Assembly (NCBI RefSeq): GCF_004745645.1
Contig: NZ_SRMB01000004.1
Span: forward strand, 124,001-188,000
DNA from: Hymenobacter metallicola
GTDB taxonomy: Bacteria; Bacteroidota; Bacteroidia; Cytophagales; Hymenobacteraceae
Reading direction: 5' to 3'
Length of the DNA: 64,000 nucleotides
Shown piece by piece: positions 31,819 to 40,264 of this stretch. A program made the translations under genes and the position numbers. Each line of letters begins with the position of its first letter. The first letter of the stretch is position 1. The notes under the pieces were generated by a model. That model worked only from the letters and a program-made list of their open reading frames with translations. It had not been told where the DNA came from and searched no databases.

Positions 31819-33657
31819 CTACTTTTTCCGCTTGAAGCGGTAATACTTCCGGTACCAGGGCGCCGTCTTTTTAAACAGGGAACCGGGGGTTTCCTCGGGA
31901 AACATATTGATGCGGAAGATTTGAAACCGGTCGTCCTCCAGGTGCATCCCGCCGGTATCGGTGGCTACTGCAAAAGCAAAGCCGGCTTCCTGAGCCAGTT
32001 TTTTCACTTCCTCACTAAGCGCTCCGTAGGGGTAGGCAAAAGATATTACTTCGGTGGCAAGGCTTTGCTCAAGCTGCTGCTTGCTGGCCGCTATTTCCTG
32101 GGCGGCCTCTTCCAGAGTCAGCGTGGTTAAGTTCGGGTGCGACAAGGTATGGGCCCCAATTTCCCAGCCGGCCGCTACAAAGGCCTGCTTCTGCTCCAGG
32201 TTCATAATGTCGCAGCGGGGCTCGGTAGGATCCGAGTCTACGTCCCAGAAATTGTAGCGCACCTGCGCATCGCCGAGCAGGTAGATGACGCCGCGGTAGC
32301 CGTAGTGCTGCATCAGAGGCAGCAAGTTGGTATAGTTGTCGGTGTAGCCGTCGTCAAAGGTCAGGATAAGAGGCTTGGCCGGAAACTGGCGCAGGTCTTT
32401 CTCGCCGTTGGCAAAAGCCCGGTACTCGTGAAAAGTAATGGGAGTAAACTTCCGGCTTTTGAAATACTGCAGGTGCTGCTCGAAGTTGGCCCGCGTCACG
32501 AAGATGCGGTGCTTGGTTTGCAGCGGCTCGGTGGGCACCTTGTGATACATCAGGATGGGAATAAAGCCCGGCACCCGCTTTTTCATCACGGCGCTGCGGT
32601 ACACGCTCAGCACTTGAGTGGCAATGGCCGCCAGGTTGTAGTCGCGCTGCACCCGGGCCTGCAGGGCTGCCCCCACCGGGTAAGCCGCCGCCAGAAACGT
32701 CCGCGCATCGTGTAGCAGCTGGTCGTAGTCGACGGTCGTATCCTGCACCCGGGCCGAAATGTCGCCGAAGTTGGAAGCGGCGGCCTGCTCGTAGCTGGTT
32801 TCCGTCACCAAGCCCGCGTAGGTCGCCTCACCCAGGGCCAGCACGCTGGTACCGGCCCCCAAGGCCTCGATGGCCACCCGCCCGGCCCCCACGACCAGAG
32901 CTGACTGCTGCAACCAGTGGGGAACATCAGTGGTAAACCCGACCACTTCGAGCCGCTCCCCAAACTGCTCTTGCAAGGCCTGCAGTGCCATTTTACCAGC
33001 CGCCGGCAGTTGCTCCAGCTCCCCGCCCACCAAGGCAATGCGCAGCACCGGAAACTCCGCCAGCAGAGGGCCAAATACGTGCTGGAGCAATTGGGTGGCC
33101 CGCTCGCCTTTGCCCCCGTTGAAGCGGCCGATAAAGGAAAGGCGCAGCGGGCTCGCCTGGGTAGCCGGACCAGGACGCTGGGCAGAAAAATCCACGCCGT
33201 TGGGCAGGAGCACGATTTTGTCGGCCTGCATCCGTACTTCCTCAACCAGGTGGGTTTTCAGATTGGCACAAATGGCAATAACCTTGTCGCCGTAGATATC
33301 GAACAGGCTGGTGGAGGCGTGCAGGTGCTGGCGCCCGTGTACGGTCGATACCAGGGGTACGCCCGTGCCTTTCACGGCGAAATACGCTACCCAGCTGGCC
33401 GCCCGCGAGTGGGCGTGCACGACGTCAATCTGGTGCTCGCCCAGTAAGCGGCGAATGAGCAGAATATTGCGCAGCCGCTGGGCGTGGCGCCGGTTGCCGA
33501 TGGATGTTTGCACGCACAGCGCCCCGGTAGGCAGCTCGGCCCGATCTGACACCATCACGACCTCGTGGCCCTGGGCCCGGTGCGCTTCGGCCAGGTGCAC
33601 GGCGTAGCTGACCGAGCCAGCGAAAAACTCAGCGGACAATACGTGAAGAATGCGCAT
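31819..33657 (-). CDS. Fusion: family 4 glycosyltransferase + polysaccharide deacetylase
   Basis: 612 residues. Residues 1 to about 375 are a GT-B glycosyltransferase: MRILHVLSAEFFAGSVSYA, VVHAHSRAASWVAYF, LPNGVDF near 150, FIGRFNGGKG, and the acceptor region LGAGTSVLALGEATYAG. From about 380 it becomes a NodB-like carbohydrate esterase 4: GFIPILMYHKVP, TFDDGYTDN with the metal Asp pair, HTLSHPNL with the metal His pair, and FAYPYG. No frameshift is visible between the halves, so it is one protein that may both add and deacetylate a sugar, or couple two steps of surface polysaccharide synthesis. Confidence 0.9.
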   Translation of the reverse strand: MRILHVLSAEFFAGSVSYAVHLAEAHRAQGHEVVMVSDRAELPTGALCVQTSIGNRRHAQRLRNILLIRRLLGEHQIDVVHAHSRAASWVAYFAVKGTGVPLVSTVHGRQHLHASTSLFDIYGDKVIAICANLKTHLVEEVRMQADKIVLLPNGVDFSAQRPGPATQASPLRLSFIGRFNGGKGERATQLLQHVFGPLLAEFPVLRIALVGGELEQLPAAGKMALQALQEQFGERLEVVGFTTDVPHWLQQSALVVGAGRVAIEALGAGTSVLALGEATYAGLVTETSYEQAAASNFGDISARVQDTTVDYDQLLHDARTFLAAAYPVGAALQARVQRDYNLAAIATQVLSVYRSAVMKKRVPGFIPILMYHKVPTEPLQTKHRIFVTRANFEQHLQYFKSRKFTPITFHEYRAFANGEKDLRQFPAKPLILTFDDGYTDNYTNLLPLMQHYGYRGVIYLLGDAQVRYNFWDVDSDPTEPRCDIMNLEQKQAFVAAGWEIGAHTLSHPNLTTLTLEEAAQEIAASKQQLEQSLATEVISFAYPYGALSEEVKKLAQEAGFAFAVATDTGGMHLEDDRFQIFRINMFPEETPGSLFKKTAPWYRKYYRFKRKK

Positions 33658-33741
33658 GCAGCAATGATTTCAAGCAAAAGCAAACGACAGCCCGGCCCGG
33701 GCCTGCTGGCAAAGGTATCATCTGGCCGGGAGCTGGGAGGG

Positions 33742-34713
33742 TCAGAGCCCCAGAATAGCGCCGAATACGCCATTGACAACTTCGGCCATGCGGCGGAAAT
33801 CGAGCGTGTCGATGGTGTCGGTGGTTTGGTGGTAGTTGGCGTTGCGCAGGAAGGAAGTGTCGTTAATCATCAGCGCCTCGTAGCCATAGCGCCAGTAGTT
33901 GCGGTGGTCCGACAGACCCGCTAGGCCCACGGCGCTGGGCAGGTTAATGCTTTGCACGTCAATATCGGCGTGGGCTTGCATGAGTTTTTTCACCTGTTCG
34001 ACAATCCTTTCCTGCCCTTGCTTGCCTACTACCGTGATAAAATTTCCGGTAGTGGGGTAAAGCCTGGCCAGCCGCTCATCCGGGAAACGCTGGGAGCCGG
34101 GCGCGTCGCTGAAGTAGCCGATCATTTCGTAGCAAATCATGGCCCGCACGGCCACGCGTTGGTCGTGCAGGGATTTGGCGTGCACGGCGCTGCCCATGTC
34201 TTCGGTGCCAAAGAACGGGGGTTCTTCCAGGGAATAAGCCACCAAATCGATACGGCGAGTCAGCGGCAACTGCCGGGCGTGCAGCAGGCGGGCCGTTTCG
34301 AGCAGGCCGGCCACGGCACTGGCATTGTCGTCGGCGCCGGGTTGCTCCCCGCACACGTCGTAGTGGGCACCTACGATAATGCGCTCGGCCTCCGGGGGAC
34401 CAAAGGAGGCAATAATGTTGCGGTAGGACTGCCCGTCGACGCGGAAAGGCTGCTCCTCAACGCGGCAATCCAGCTTTTCCAACTCGCTCTTAATGTAGTC
34501 GGCCGCCTTATTCAGCGAAACCTGGTTGCGGTAGCTGCGGGCCGGGCGCAGGGAAGTCAGAAACTCCACATCGGCGTACAAACGGTTCTGATCAGCTTTC
34601 ATCATCTTCTCTGAATTTCGTGGCAACACCTTCTTAGCGGACCGCTGCCAACCGGCCCAGGCCAGCACCAAAGCCGCCAGTGCCCCGACCACGACCAGCA
34701 CGAGCTTTCTCAT
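33742..34713 (-). CDS. M28-family metallopeptidase (aminopeptidase-like)
   Basis: 323 residues with one N-terminal membrane helix or uncleaved signal (LVLVVVGALAALVLAWAG). The di-zinc site is complete: VGAHYDV with His, PGADDNASAV with bridging Asp, LEEPPFFGTEDMGS with the catalytic and binding Glu, and NYHQTTDTIDTLD with the last His. Probably periplasmic. It follows the GT4-deacetylase gene in the same direction and may be independent of it. Confidence 0.92.
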   Translation of the reverse strand: MRKLVLVVVGALAALVLAWAGWQRSAKKVLPRNSEKMMKADQNRLYADVEFLTSLRPARSYRNQVSLNKAADYIKSELEKLDCRVEEQPFRVDGQSYRNIIASFGPPEAERIIVGAHYDVCGEQPGADDNASAVAGLLETARLLHARQLPLTRRIDLVAYSLEEPPFFGTEDMGSAVHAKSLHDQRVAVRAMICYEMIGYFSDAPGSQRFPDERLARLYPTTGNFITVVGKQGQERIVEQVKKLMQAHADIDVQSINLPSAVGLAGLSDHRNYWRYGYEALMINDTSFLRNANYHQTTDTIDTLDFRRMAEVVNGVFGAILGL

Positions 34714-34733
34714 AGGGCTATTGTACCCTAAAA

Positions 34734-35807
34734 TCAGTCGTTGGTTACGGTTCGGCTTTGCAAGAGCTGCTGGGCAGCTTCTACCGCAGGACCGGTGTAA
34801 CGCCCTGACTCATCAAGAATTGCCCGGAGTTGGGCGGAGCTACAAGAAACGAACCGCTGACGAAATTCCTCCAGCCGGAACTGATGCTCCCGCTCCGCGG
34901 CCTGCAGCTGAGTTACCGACAAGCGGCGGTGATAAATAGAGGGAAAGCCGGTCTCCTCCAGACGATATTGTACGCCCATGGCCTGGGCAATGGCCTTGGC
35001 CGGACCAGTCAGGTGAGGAATAATGCATACTTGGTGGTTGGTCAGCACAAAGCAGACGTATTCGTACCCGTTTAAGGAGCGGCTCCGCGAATGGGAGCGT
35101 ACCACCACGCACTCCCGCACTTGCTCCCGCCCGAATTCCAACGTGCCGTGTTGGTCCCGCAGCGTAAGCCAATGGCGCCCGGAGTCTACTTCTACCTGCT
35201 GCCCGGCCCCGGCGCGGGCGTATTGCCACTCGAGCCAGGCAACGGGGCCCAACTGCAGCAGCCCAACCAAGGCCCCAGCCACCACGATAGGCCAGCCCAG
35301 GGGCGTGGCCCCGGCCAGTACACTCACGGCTACGACAAGCCCCAGGGGCCGCAGCAGGGCCCGCCACGGGGAGCGGGGGCGCGACTGAAAGCGAAGAACC
35401 TTAGGCGGCGAAGCCGCGGCTACGCCCGGGCTCACCCTTTTCCAACCCGGCCAGGCCGCCAGCACACCCTCAAAGAGCATATGGATGACGTCCTCCGGCT
35501 CCAGGGTGTGGGCGTGCCAGTTCAGGGAAAGCTCCCCCTCATACTGCTGCTCTCCCAATCGAAAATTGAGCAGCACGGTCAGGTCGTCGGGCGAAGTAAT
35601 CGTCAGCTGTTCCGGACCGCGCCGAAACCAGAGGCCGGGCAAGGTACTGGTCAGGCCTTCGCGCCGGCGCTCGGCCAGCTGGTTGAGCTGCGCGGCCCAG
35701 GGAAAGCCGGCATACGCAGCCAGCGCTTCGGCTTCGGTTACCGGGCCCTGCTCCCGCACTTCATCGGGATAAAAATCGACGTGCTGCCAGCCCCATACTG
35801 CGTCCAT
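34734..35807 (-). CDS. Membrane protein of unknown function
   Basis: 357 residues. Soluble N-terminal part (to about 150), two adjacent membrane helices (ALLRPLGLVVAVSVLAGA, GWPIVVAGALVGLLQLGPVA) and a soluble C-terminal half with beta-rich appearance (HWLTLRDQHGTLEFGREQV, GYEYVCFVLTNHQVCIIP) that resembles a PH-like domain. The very end, LRAILDESGRYTGPAVEAAQ, looks like a short helical motif that I have seen at the tails of other Bacteroidota proteins. No catalytic signature. Function not assignable. Confidence 0.7.
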   Translation of the reverse strand: MDAVWGWQHVDFYPDEVREQGPVTEAEALAAYAGFPWAAQLNQLAERRREGLTSTLPGLWFRRGPEQLTITSPDDLTVLLNFRLGEQQYEGELSLNWHAHTLEPEDVIHMLFEGVLAAWPGWKRVSPGVAAASPPKVLRFQSRPRSPWRALLRPLGLVVAVSVLAGATPLGWPIVVAGALVGLLQLGPVAWLEWQYARAGAGQQVEVDSGRHWLTLRDQHGTLEFGREQVRECVVVRSHSRSRSLNGYEYVCFVLTNHQVCIIPHLTGPAKAIAQAMGVQYRLEETGFPSIYHRRLSVTQLQAAEREHQFRLEEFRQRFVSCSSAQLRAILDESGRYTGPAVEAAQQLLQSRTVTND

Positions 35808-35868
35808 ACGACCTTCGAGTTAGACCGCAAGCTACGGGAAATGTTGGTGCGAATACGCAGGAACGGGC

Positions 35869-37062
35869 CTAGTACTGGCCTTCCACGTTGTCGAGGTACT
35901 TCTGGCCCGAGCCCGTGTTGAGCAGCAGAATCCGCTCGTCGGCCTGCAGCCAGCCGGTGCTGAGCAGGTGGCGGGCGGCCATCCAGACGGCGGCGCCCTC
36001 GGGGGCCACAAACAGGCCTTCGAGGCGGCTCAGTTCCCGCATGCCTTCCACCATCTGGGCATCGGTGATGCTCACGGCCGTGCCCTGCGACTCGCGCAGC
36101 ACTTCCAGCATCAGCGGTTCGCCCAAGGGGCGCGGCACGGCCAGTCCGTTGGCAATGGTGGGTTTGCCAACGTAGTGGTGGGAGTTGGCCTGCCGGCCTG
36201 TATAGGTTTCAATCAAAGGGCAGCAGTTGGCGGCTTGCACGGCCACCATGCGGGGCAGCTTCACAGCGGCCGGCAGCCAGCCCAGGGCTTTCATTTCCTG
36301 AAAAGCCTTCCAGATGCCGATAAGCCCCGTGCCGCCACCGGCTGGGTATAGAATCACGTCGGGCAGCTGCCAGCCTAGCTGCTCAGCAATTTCGTAGCCC
36401 ATGGTTTTTTTGCCCTCAATCCGGTAAGGCTCCTTCAGGGTCGATACGTCGAGCAGCTCGCCGTTGGCATTGGTGTGGCGCACCCAGGCGGCGCAGTCGT
36501 TTATCAGCCCGTCGATAAGCTGTACTTCGGCCCCGTACCAGTAGCACTCTTCCCGAAAGGCCTTGGGCGTGTGGCGCGGCATGGCCACGACGGCCCGCAT
36601 GCCGGCTTTGGCGCAATACGCAGCCATAGCCACTCCCGCATTGCCCGCCGTGGGTACAATACAGCCCTGAATACCCAGTTCTTTGGCTTTGGAAATGGCC
36701 ATGCTCAGGCCCCGGGCCTTGAAGGAGCCCGTAGGGTTTTTGCCCTCATCCTTAAGCACCAAGGATTGCAGGTCGTAGCGGCTAGCCAGGCGCTGCAACT
36801 CCAGAATCGGCGTAAATCCTTCCCCCAAACTCACCCGGTTTTCGTCGTGGAGCAAGGGCAGCACCTCGCGGTAGCGCCACATCGAGCCGTCGGTCTGGCA
36901 AATACTGGCTTTGCTCAGGGGCTCCTGCAAGTCGTAGGTAGCCAGCAGGGGCATCTGGCAGCACTCCGACACGCGCTGCAAGACAAAGGCCGAGTGAGGC
37001 CGGCCGCAGGCGGAGCATTCCAGGGTTTGGATGCGGGAAGTAAGGGCAGTGCAGGTTTCCAT
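35869..37062 (-). CDS. Threonine synthase-like PLP enzyme with N-terminal zinc ribbon
   Basis: 397 residues. An N-terminal zinc-ribbon-like part (LECSACGRP, ending ECCQM) precedes the fold-type II PLP domain: SLGEGFTPILEL, KDEGKNPTGSFKARGLS with the PLP Lys near 118, TAGNAGVAMAAY, and YPAGGGTGLIGIWKA for phosphate binding. Threonine synthase (thrC) is most likely; diaminopropionate or threonine dehydratase-like use cannot be excluded. The LysR gene directly upstream on the same strand suggests regulated, non-housekeeping use. Confidence 0.85.
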   Translation of the reverse strand: METCTALTSRIQTLECSACGRPHSAFVLQRVSECCQMPLLATYDLQEPLSKASICQTDGSMWRYREVLPLLHDENRVSLGEGFTPILELQRLASRYDLQSLVLKDEGKNPTGSFKARGLSMAISKAKELGIQGCIVPTAGNAGVAMAAYCAKAGMRAVVAMPRHTPKAFREECYWYGAEVQLIDGLINDCAAWVRHTNANGELLDVSTLKEPYRIEGKKTMGYEIAEQLGWQLPDVILYPAGGGTGLIGIWKAFQEMKALGWLPAAVKLPRMVAVQAANCCPLIETYTGRQANSHHYVGKPTIANGLAVPRPLGEPLMLEVLRESQGTAVSITDAQMVEGMRELSRLEGLFVAPEGAAVWMAARHLLSTGWLQADERILLLNTGSGQKYLDNVEGQY

Positions 37063-37134
37063 GAGCGGGGCTGGAGAGTTGAGCTTTAGAACGGCAAGTA
37101 GCCCCGTCGGTATGCGGAAACAAAATAGGGATTC

Positions 37135-37149
37135 GGAATAGGCTATTCC
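37135..37149. promoter_or_regulatory. Candidate LysR operator
   Basis: GGAATAG and CTATTCC form a perfect seven-base dyad around one G. It overlaps the stop of the LysR gene and lies 73 bases upstream of the threonine synthase-like ATG. Related half-sites (ATTCGGAAT, TTCGAATAG) flank it. Confidence 0.35.
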
Positions 37150-38048
37150 ATTTTCGAATAGTGCCGCTTCATAAACTGCACGAAGTCTTTGTAGGGCAAG
37201 TTATTTTCGGTGCCCTTGCGCTGGATGAAATTGAACTGCCGCCGCATGGCCAGCCCCCGGATGGGCACTTCCAGCAGCTCCCCCGACTCCAGCTCCTTGA
37301 CCACGGCCTGCCGGGGCAAAAAGGCCAGACAGGTATCGACCCGCACAAAGTTTTTCAGGGCTTCGGTGCCGCCCAGGCGCACTTTTACGGGCAGGTCCGG
37401 CAGCTTCATCTGGTGCTGGGCCAGGGCTTCTTCCAGCACCGCCAACGTACCTGAACCGACTTCCCGCACCGCGAGAGGCACATTGTGCAAGTCCTGCACG
37501 GCCAGATTCTGGCGGTTCAGCGGGTTCTTGGCCGAACATACGGCAATGACGTCGTCGGTCAGGAAGGGCGTGTAGGTCACGTTGCTCACCTTGTTGATGC
37601 CCTCAATGATGCCCAAGTCAATTTCGTGGTCGAGCAGGGCCCGCAGGATATTCTCGCTGTTGCGGTTTTTAAGCGTGAGCTGAATATTGGGGTTCTTATT
37701 GAGGTAGGCCGACAGCACCGGCGGCAGCACGTAGAGCGAAATGGTAGTGCTGGCCCCTATCATCATCCGGAAGCGGGGGGAATACTCGGCGCTGAGGGCG
37801 GTGAACTCCTGGTGCAGCTCGTGTTGCAGCTGCTTGGCCACCAGCAGCTTCCGGTAGAGCACTTCCCCGGCCGGCGTTAGTTTGACCGTATTACCCAGCC
37901 GCTCAAACAAGCCGATTTTGTACTCCTCTTCCAGGGTCTTCACGTGCTTGCTCACCGCCGACTGGCTGACAAACAGATTCTGGCTGGCCTTGGTGAAGCT
38001 CAGCAGGCGGGCCACTTCCAGGAAGATTTCGTGCTTGTAGGAAAGCAT
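37143..38048 (-). CDS. LysR-family transcriptional regulator
   Basis: 301 residues from the ATG at 38048. Winged HTH at 1-60 (EVARLLSFTKASQNLFVSQS, SAVSKHVKTLEEE, GLFERLGNTVKLTPAGEVL in parts), then the periplasmic-binding-like effector domain (from MIGASTTISLYVLPPVL, residues 91 onward, to the C-terminus). The pattern resembles CysB/CysL-type regulators, but the effector cannot be told. It lies 80 bases upstream of the threonine synthase-like gene in the same direction, so that gene is the likely target. Confidence 0.92.
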   Translation of the reverse strand: MLSYKHEIFLEVARLLSFTKASQNLFVSQSAVSKHVKTLEEEYKIGLFERLGNTVKLTPAGEVLYRKLLVAKQLQHELHQEFTALSAEYSPRFRMMIGASTTISLYVLPPVLSAYLNKNPNIQLTLKNRNSENILRALLDHEIDLGIIEGINKVSNVTYTPFLTDDVIAVCSAKNPLNRQNLAVQDLHNVPLAVREVGSGTLAVLEEALAQHQMKLPDLPVKVRLGGTEALKNFVRVDTCLAFLPRQAVVKELESGELLEVPIRGLAMRRQFNFIQRKGTENNLPYKDFVQFMKRHYSKME

Positions 38049-38130
38049 ACGGTTACAGAAAAGCGCCAGCCGGCACGGCACGGGTAGTAGCGGGCAAGGT
38101 ACACAACTCCGTCGGGCGGCCCCGAATTAC

Positions 38131-38670
38131 TCAGCCTACGTCCCTCAGCAACTCCTGCAGCAGCACGTGCCCCTGCGGCCAGAGCCCCAACGCAGACGCC
38201 GAGTTGATATGACCCAGGGCGCCTGCCTCCACGAAGCGGCTGCCCCAGGCCCGGGCAAAGTGGGCGGCACGCGCCAGCGGCACGTACTCATCCGTACTCG
38301 AAGCCACCACGATACTCGGAAAGGGCAGCTGGTGCAAGGGCATGGGCGCGAAGCCGACCGCCTGGGCGGGAAAATCGGCCTGCTCGGTATCGGCCGGGGC
38401 AACCAGCAGGGCCGCCCGCACCGGGCCGGTGCTGTGCTGCCGGGCCCAGTAGGCAATGGTGCTACAAGCCAAGCTGTGGGCTACCAGCACCACGGGCCCG
38501 GCGGCGGCTTGCACGGCTTGCTCCAGCCCTTGCACCCAGTCGGCGCACACGGGGGCCTCCCACTCCTGCTGCTCTACGCGCGAGTAGCCATAGTGCTGCT
38601 CCCAAAGGCTTTGCCAGTGCAGAGGCCCCGAGCTGCCCAGTCCGGGCACGGTTAAAACGGTAACGGGCAT
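38131..38670 (-). CDS. RBBP9/YdeN-type alpha/beta hydrolase
   Basis: 179 residues, the small single-domain size of this family. Start PVTVLTVPGLGSSGPLHWQ, nucleophile Ser in VAHSLACST near 66, Asp in VASSTDEYVPL near 125, His in GALGHINSASALGLWP near 153: a full catalytic triad. Serine hydrolase of unknown substrate, cytosolic. Confidence 0.9.
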   Translation of the reverse strand: MPVTVLTVPGLGSSGPLHWQSLWEQHYGYSRVEQQEWEAPVCADWVQGLEQAVQAAAGPVVLVAHSLACSTIAYWARQHSTGPVRAALLVAPADTEQADFPAQAVGFAPMPLHQLPFPSIVVASSTDEYVPLARAAHFARAWGSRFVEAGALGHINSASALGLWPQGHVLLQELLRDVG

Positions 38671-38688
38671 ACGGTCAGAAATACTGGC

Positions 38689-39525
38689 CTACGGCTTTGG
38701 GGGTGAGAGCAGCTTGAATTCCTGCTGCAGAATCTGCTCGGTAACGGCCCGCCGGCCCTGCACAAACGTGGCCGTGGCCGGCTTACCATCCGCGGGCTCC
38801 GCATTCAGGGCAAAGAAGTAGGTTTTGCCGCCTTGCTCCACCCAGCCCACAAACCAGCCGTTGTCGTAGCCTTGCTGGGAGGTCCAGCCGGTTTTGCCGC
38901 GCAGCACCCAGCCCGGCCCGCGGCTCAGCACCAGCATAGCTTTGGTCAGGTCCTGGTTACGCTTCGACACGGGCAGTTTACCTTGCTGCAGGCGCCGCAG
39001 AAAGGCAAGCTGCTCAAACTGCGTGATGCGCGAGGCTCCGGCCAGCCAGAACGTATCGACGGTGGCGGGCGTCACGACCATGCGGCCAAACTGCAGCTTG
39101 GGCAGCCACTGCTGGTAGCGCGGGGCCCCGATGCGCCGGGCCAGTTCCTGGTAGCACGGCACGCACGACACGCGCAGGGCCCGGGCAAAGCTCATATCCT
39201 GATTCCACTGCGGGAAAGCGCGTGGCTTGCCATTCCAGCGAAATACCTCGGCCGTGTCGCGCACGGCTCCGGTTTCAAGGCCGATGAGCGTGTTGGGAAT
39301 CTTGAAGGTAGAAGCTGGCAGAAACCCCTGCCGGCAGCGCGCCAGGTTGTAGGCCGTGTACTGGTCGGGGCCGGAGCCGGTTTCGAGCAGCAGAAAAGAG
39401 CCCTTTAGGTTGTACTGGGCGAAATACGGCTGAAAATCCCGTTCTACCGTGCGCTGGGCCAGCACGGGCGGGCTCAGTAGCAGCAGTAACAGCCAGCCGT
39501 AGCGGGGAATGAGGGAAGTAAGCAA
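38689..39525 (-). CDS. Class D (OXA-type) beta-lactamase
   Basis: 278 residues from a TTG start at 39525, which yields a clean signal peptide (LIPRYGWLLLLLLSPPVLAQ); a frame continues up to another TTG at 39594, so the start is not certain. Class D hallmarks: PASTFKIPNTLIGLE with Ser72 and the carbamylatable Lys75, SCVPCYQELARRIG (the SxV motif), TFWLAGASRI and RGKTGWT (KTG). The usual YGN motif reads FGR. A penicillin-hydrolysing periplasmic enzyme is probable; a BlaR-like sensor is excluded by the lack of a membrane domain. Confidence 0.88.
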   Translation of the reverse strand: MLTSLIPRYGWLLLLLLSPPVLAQRTVERDFQPYFAQYNLKGSFLLLETGSGPDQYTAYNLARCRQGFLPASTFKIPNTLIGLETGAVRDTAEVFRWNGKPRAFPQWNQDMSFARALRVSCVPCYQELARRIGAPRYQQWLPKLQFGRMVVTPATVDTFWLAGASRITQFEQLAFLRRLQQGKLPVSKRNQDLTKAMLVLSRGPGWVLRGKTGWTSQQGYDNGWFVGWVEQGGKTYFFALNAEPADGKPATATFVQGRRAVTEQILQQEFKLLSPPKP

Positions 39526-39623
39526 GGCACAACAACTAGCGGCACCGCAGAAGCTAGAGCTGCTGCAGGCCTGGTGAGCATGAAATACGGCCAACTACCA
39601 GCCAATATGGAGTCAGCTGCCGC

Positions 39624-40001
39624 TTACTCGCCACTGATACGCTCCAGTTTCGAGAGCGTCAGGTAATAGTATTCGGGGCCGCCAACGGGCGCGGCATACT
39701 TGTCGAACTCGGCATAGTTACCCGTGAAGCTTACAACCAGCGAGTCTTTTTTGAACTCCTCCGGCAGTTGGCCGCAGATAAAGCCTACTGCGGCAGCCTC
39801 CAGGGCACTTTTCGCCTTGGTGCGGATGGTGTATTGGTAGGCCCGCGAATCGAAAAACACCAGGCCCTCACCGCTCACATTCTCCCGAACAATTTTCTTG
39901 GCATTGCAGGACTCCTGCACGGCAACAGCCTCGCTTTCCTCCTCGCAGGCCGCCAGCAGGCTACCCGCCGCCAACGCAACTACCCAAACAAGCTTTTTCA
40001 T
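39624..40001 (-). CDS. Small lipoprotein of unknown function
   Basis: 125 residues, ATG at 40001 (MKKLVWVVALAAGSLLAAC), a clear lipobox Cys. The mature part has two further Cys (ESCNAKK, GFICGQLPEE) that could form a disulfide, and ends YYYLTLSKLERISGE. No known domain recognised. It lies 98 bases upstream of the beta-lactamase start in the same direction, possibly one transcript. Confidence 0.65.
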   Translation of the reverse strand: MKKLVWVVALAAGSLLAACEEESEAVAVQESCNAKKIVRENVSGEGLVFFDSRAYQYTIRTKAKSALEAAAVGFICGQLPEEFKKDSLVVSFTGNYAEFDKYAAPVGGPEYYYLTLSKLERISGE

Positions 40002-40264
40002 ACGAGCTAACAACAAAGACCCGGCCCTTCCGGGGACGGAGTAGCAAGGTACTAAGTTGGGCGCAACCCGGCAGCGCGAGCAGGTTCCGCATTACCAAGT
40101 AGCTACCACCACTGTAAATGAGACGATACAGCTACCGCTTTGTACTTAGCTAACCTACACTACGGGCTGGCCTGCAACCATTTTCGGGCTCCGCAACTCC
40201 TACCCTTACCAGCCTGCGCCGCGGCAGCCGCTACTTCTGTTCCGTTAGCCAAACAACGAATGGT

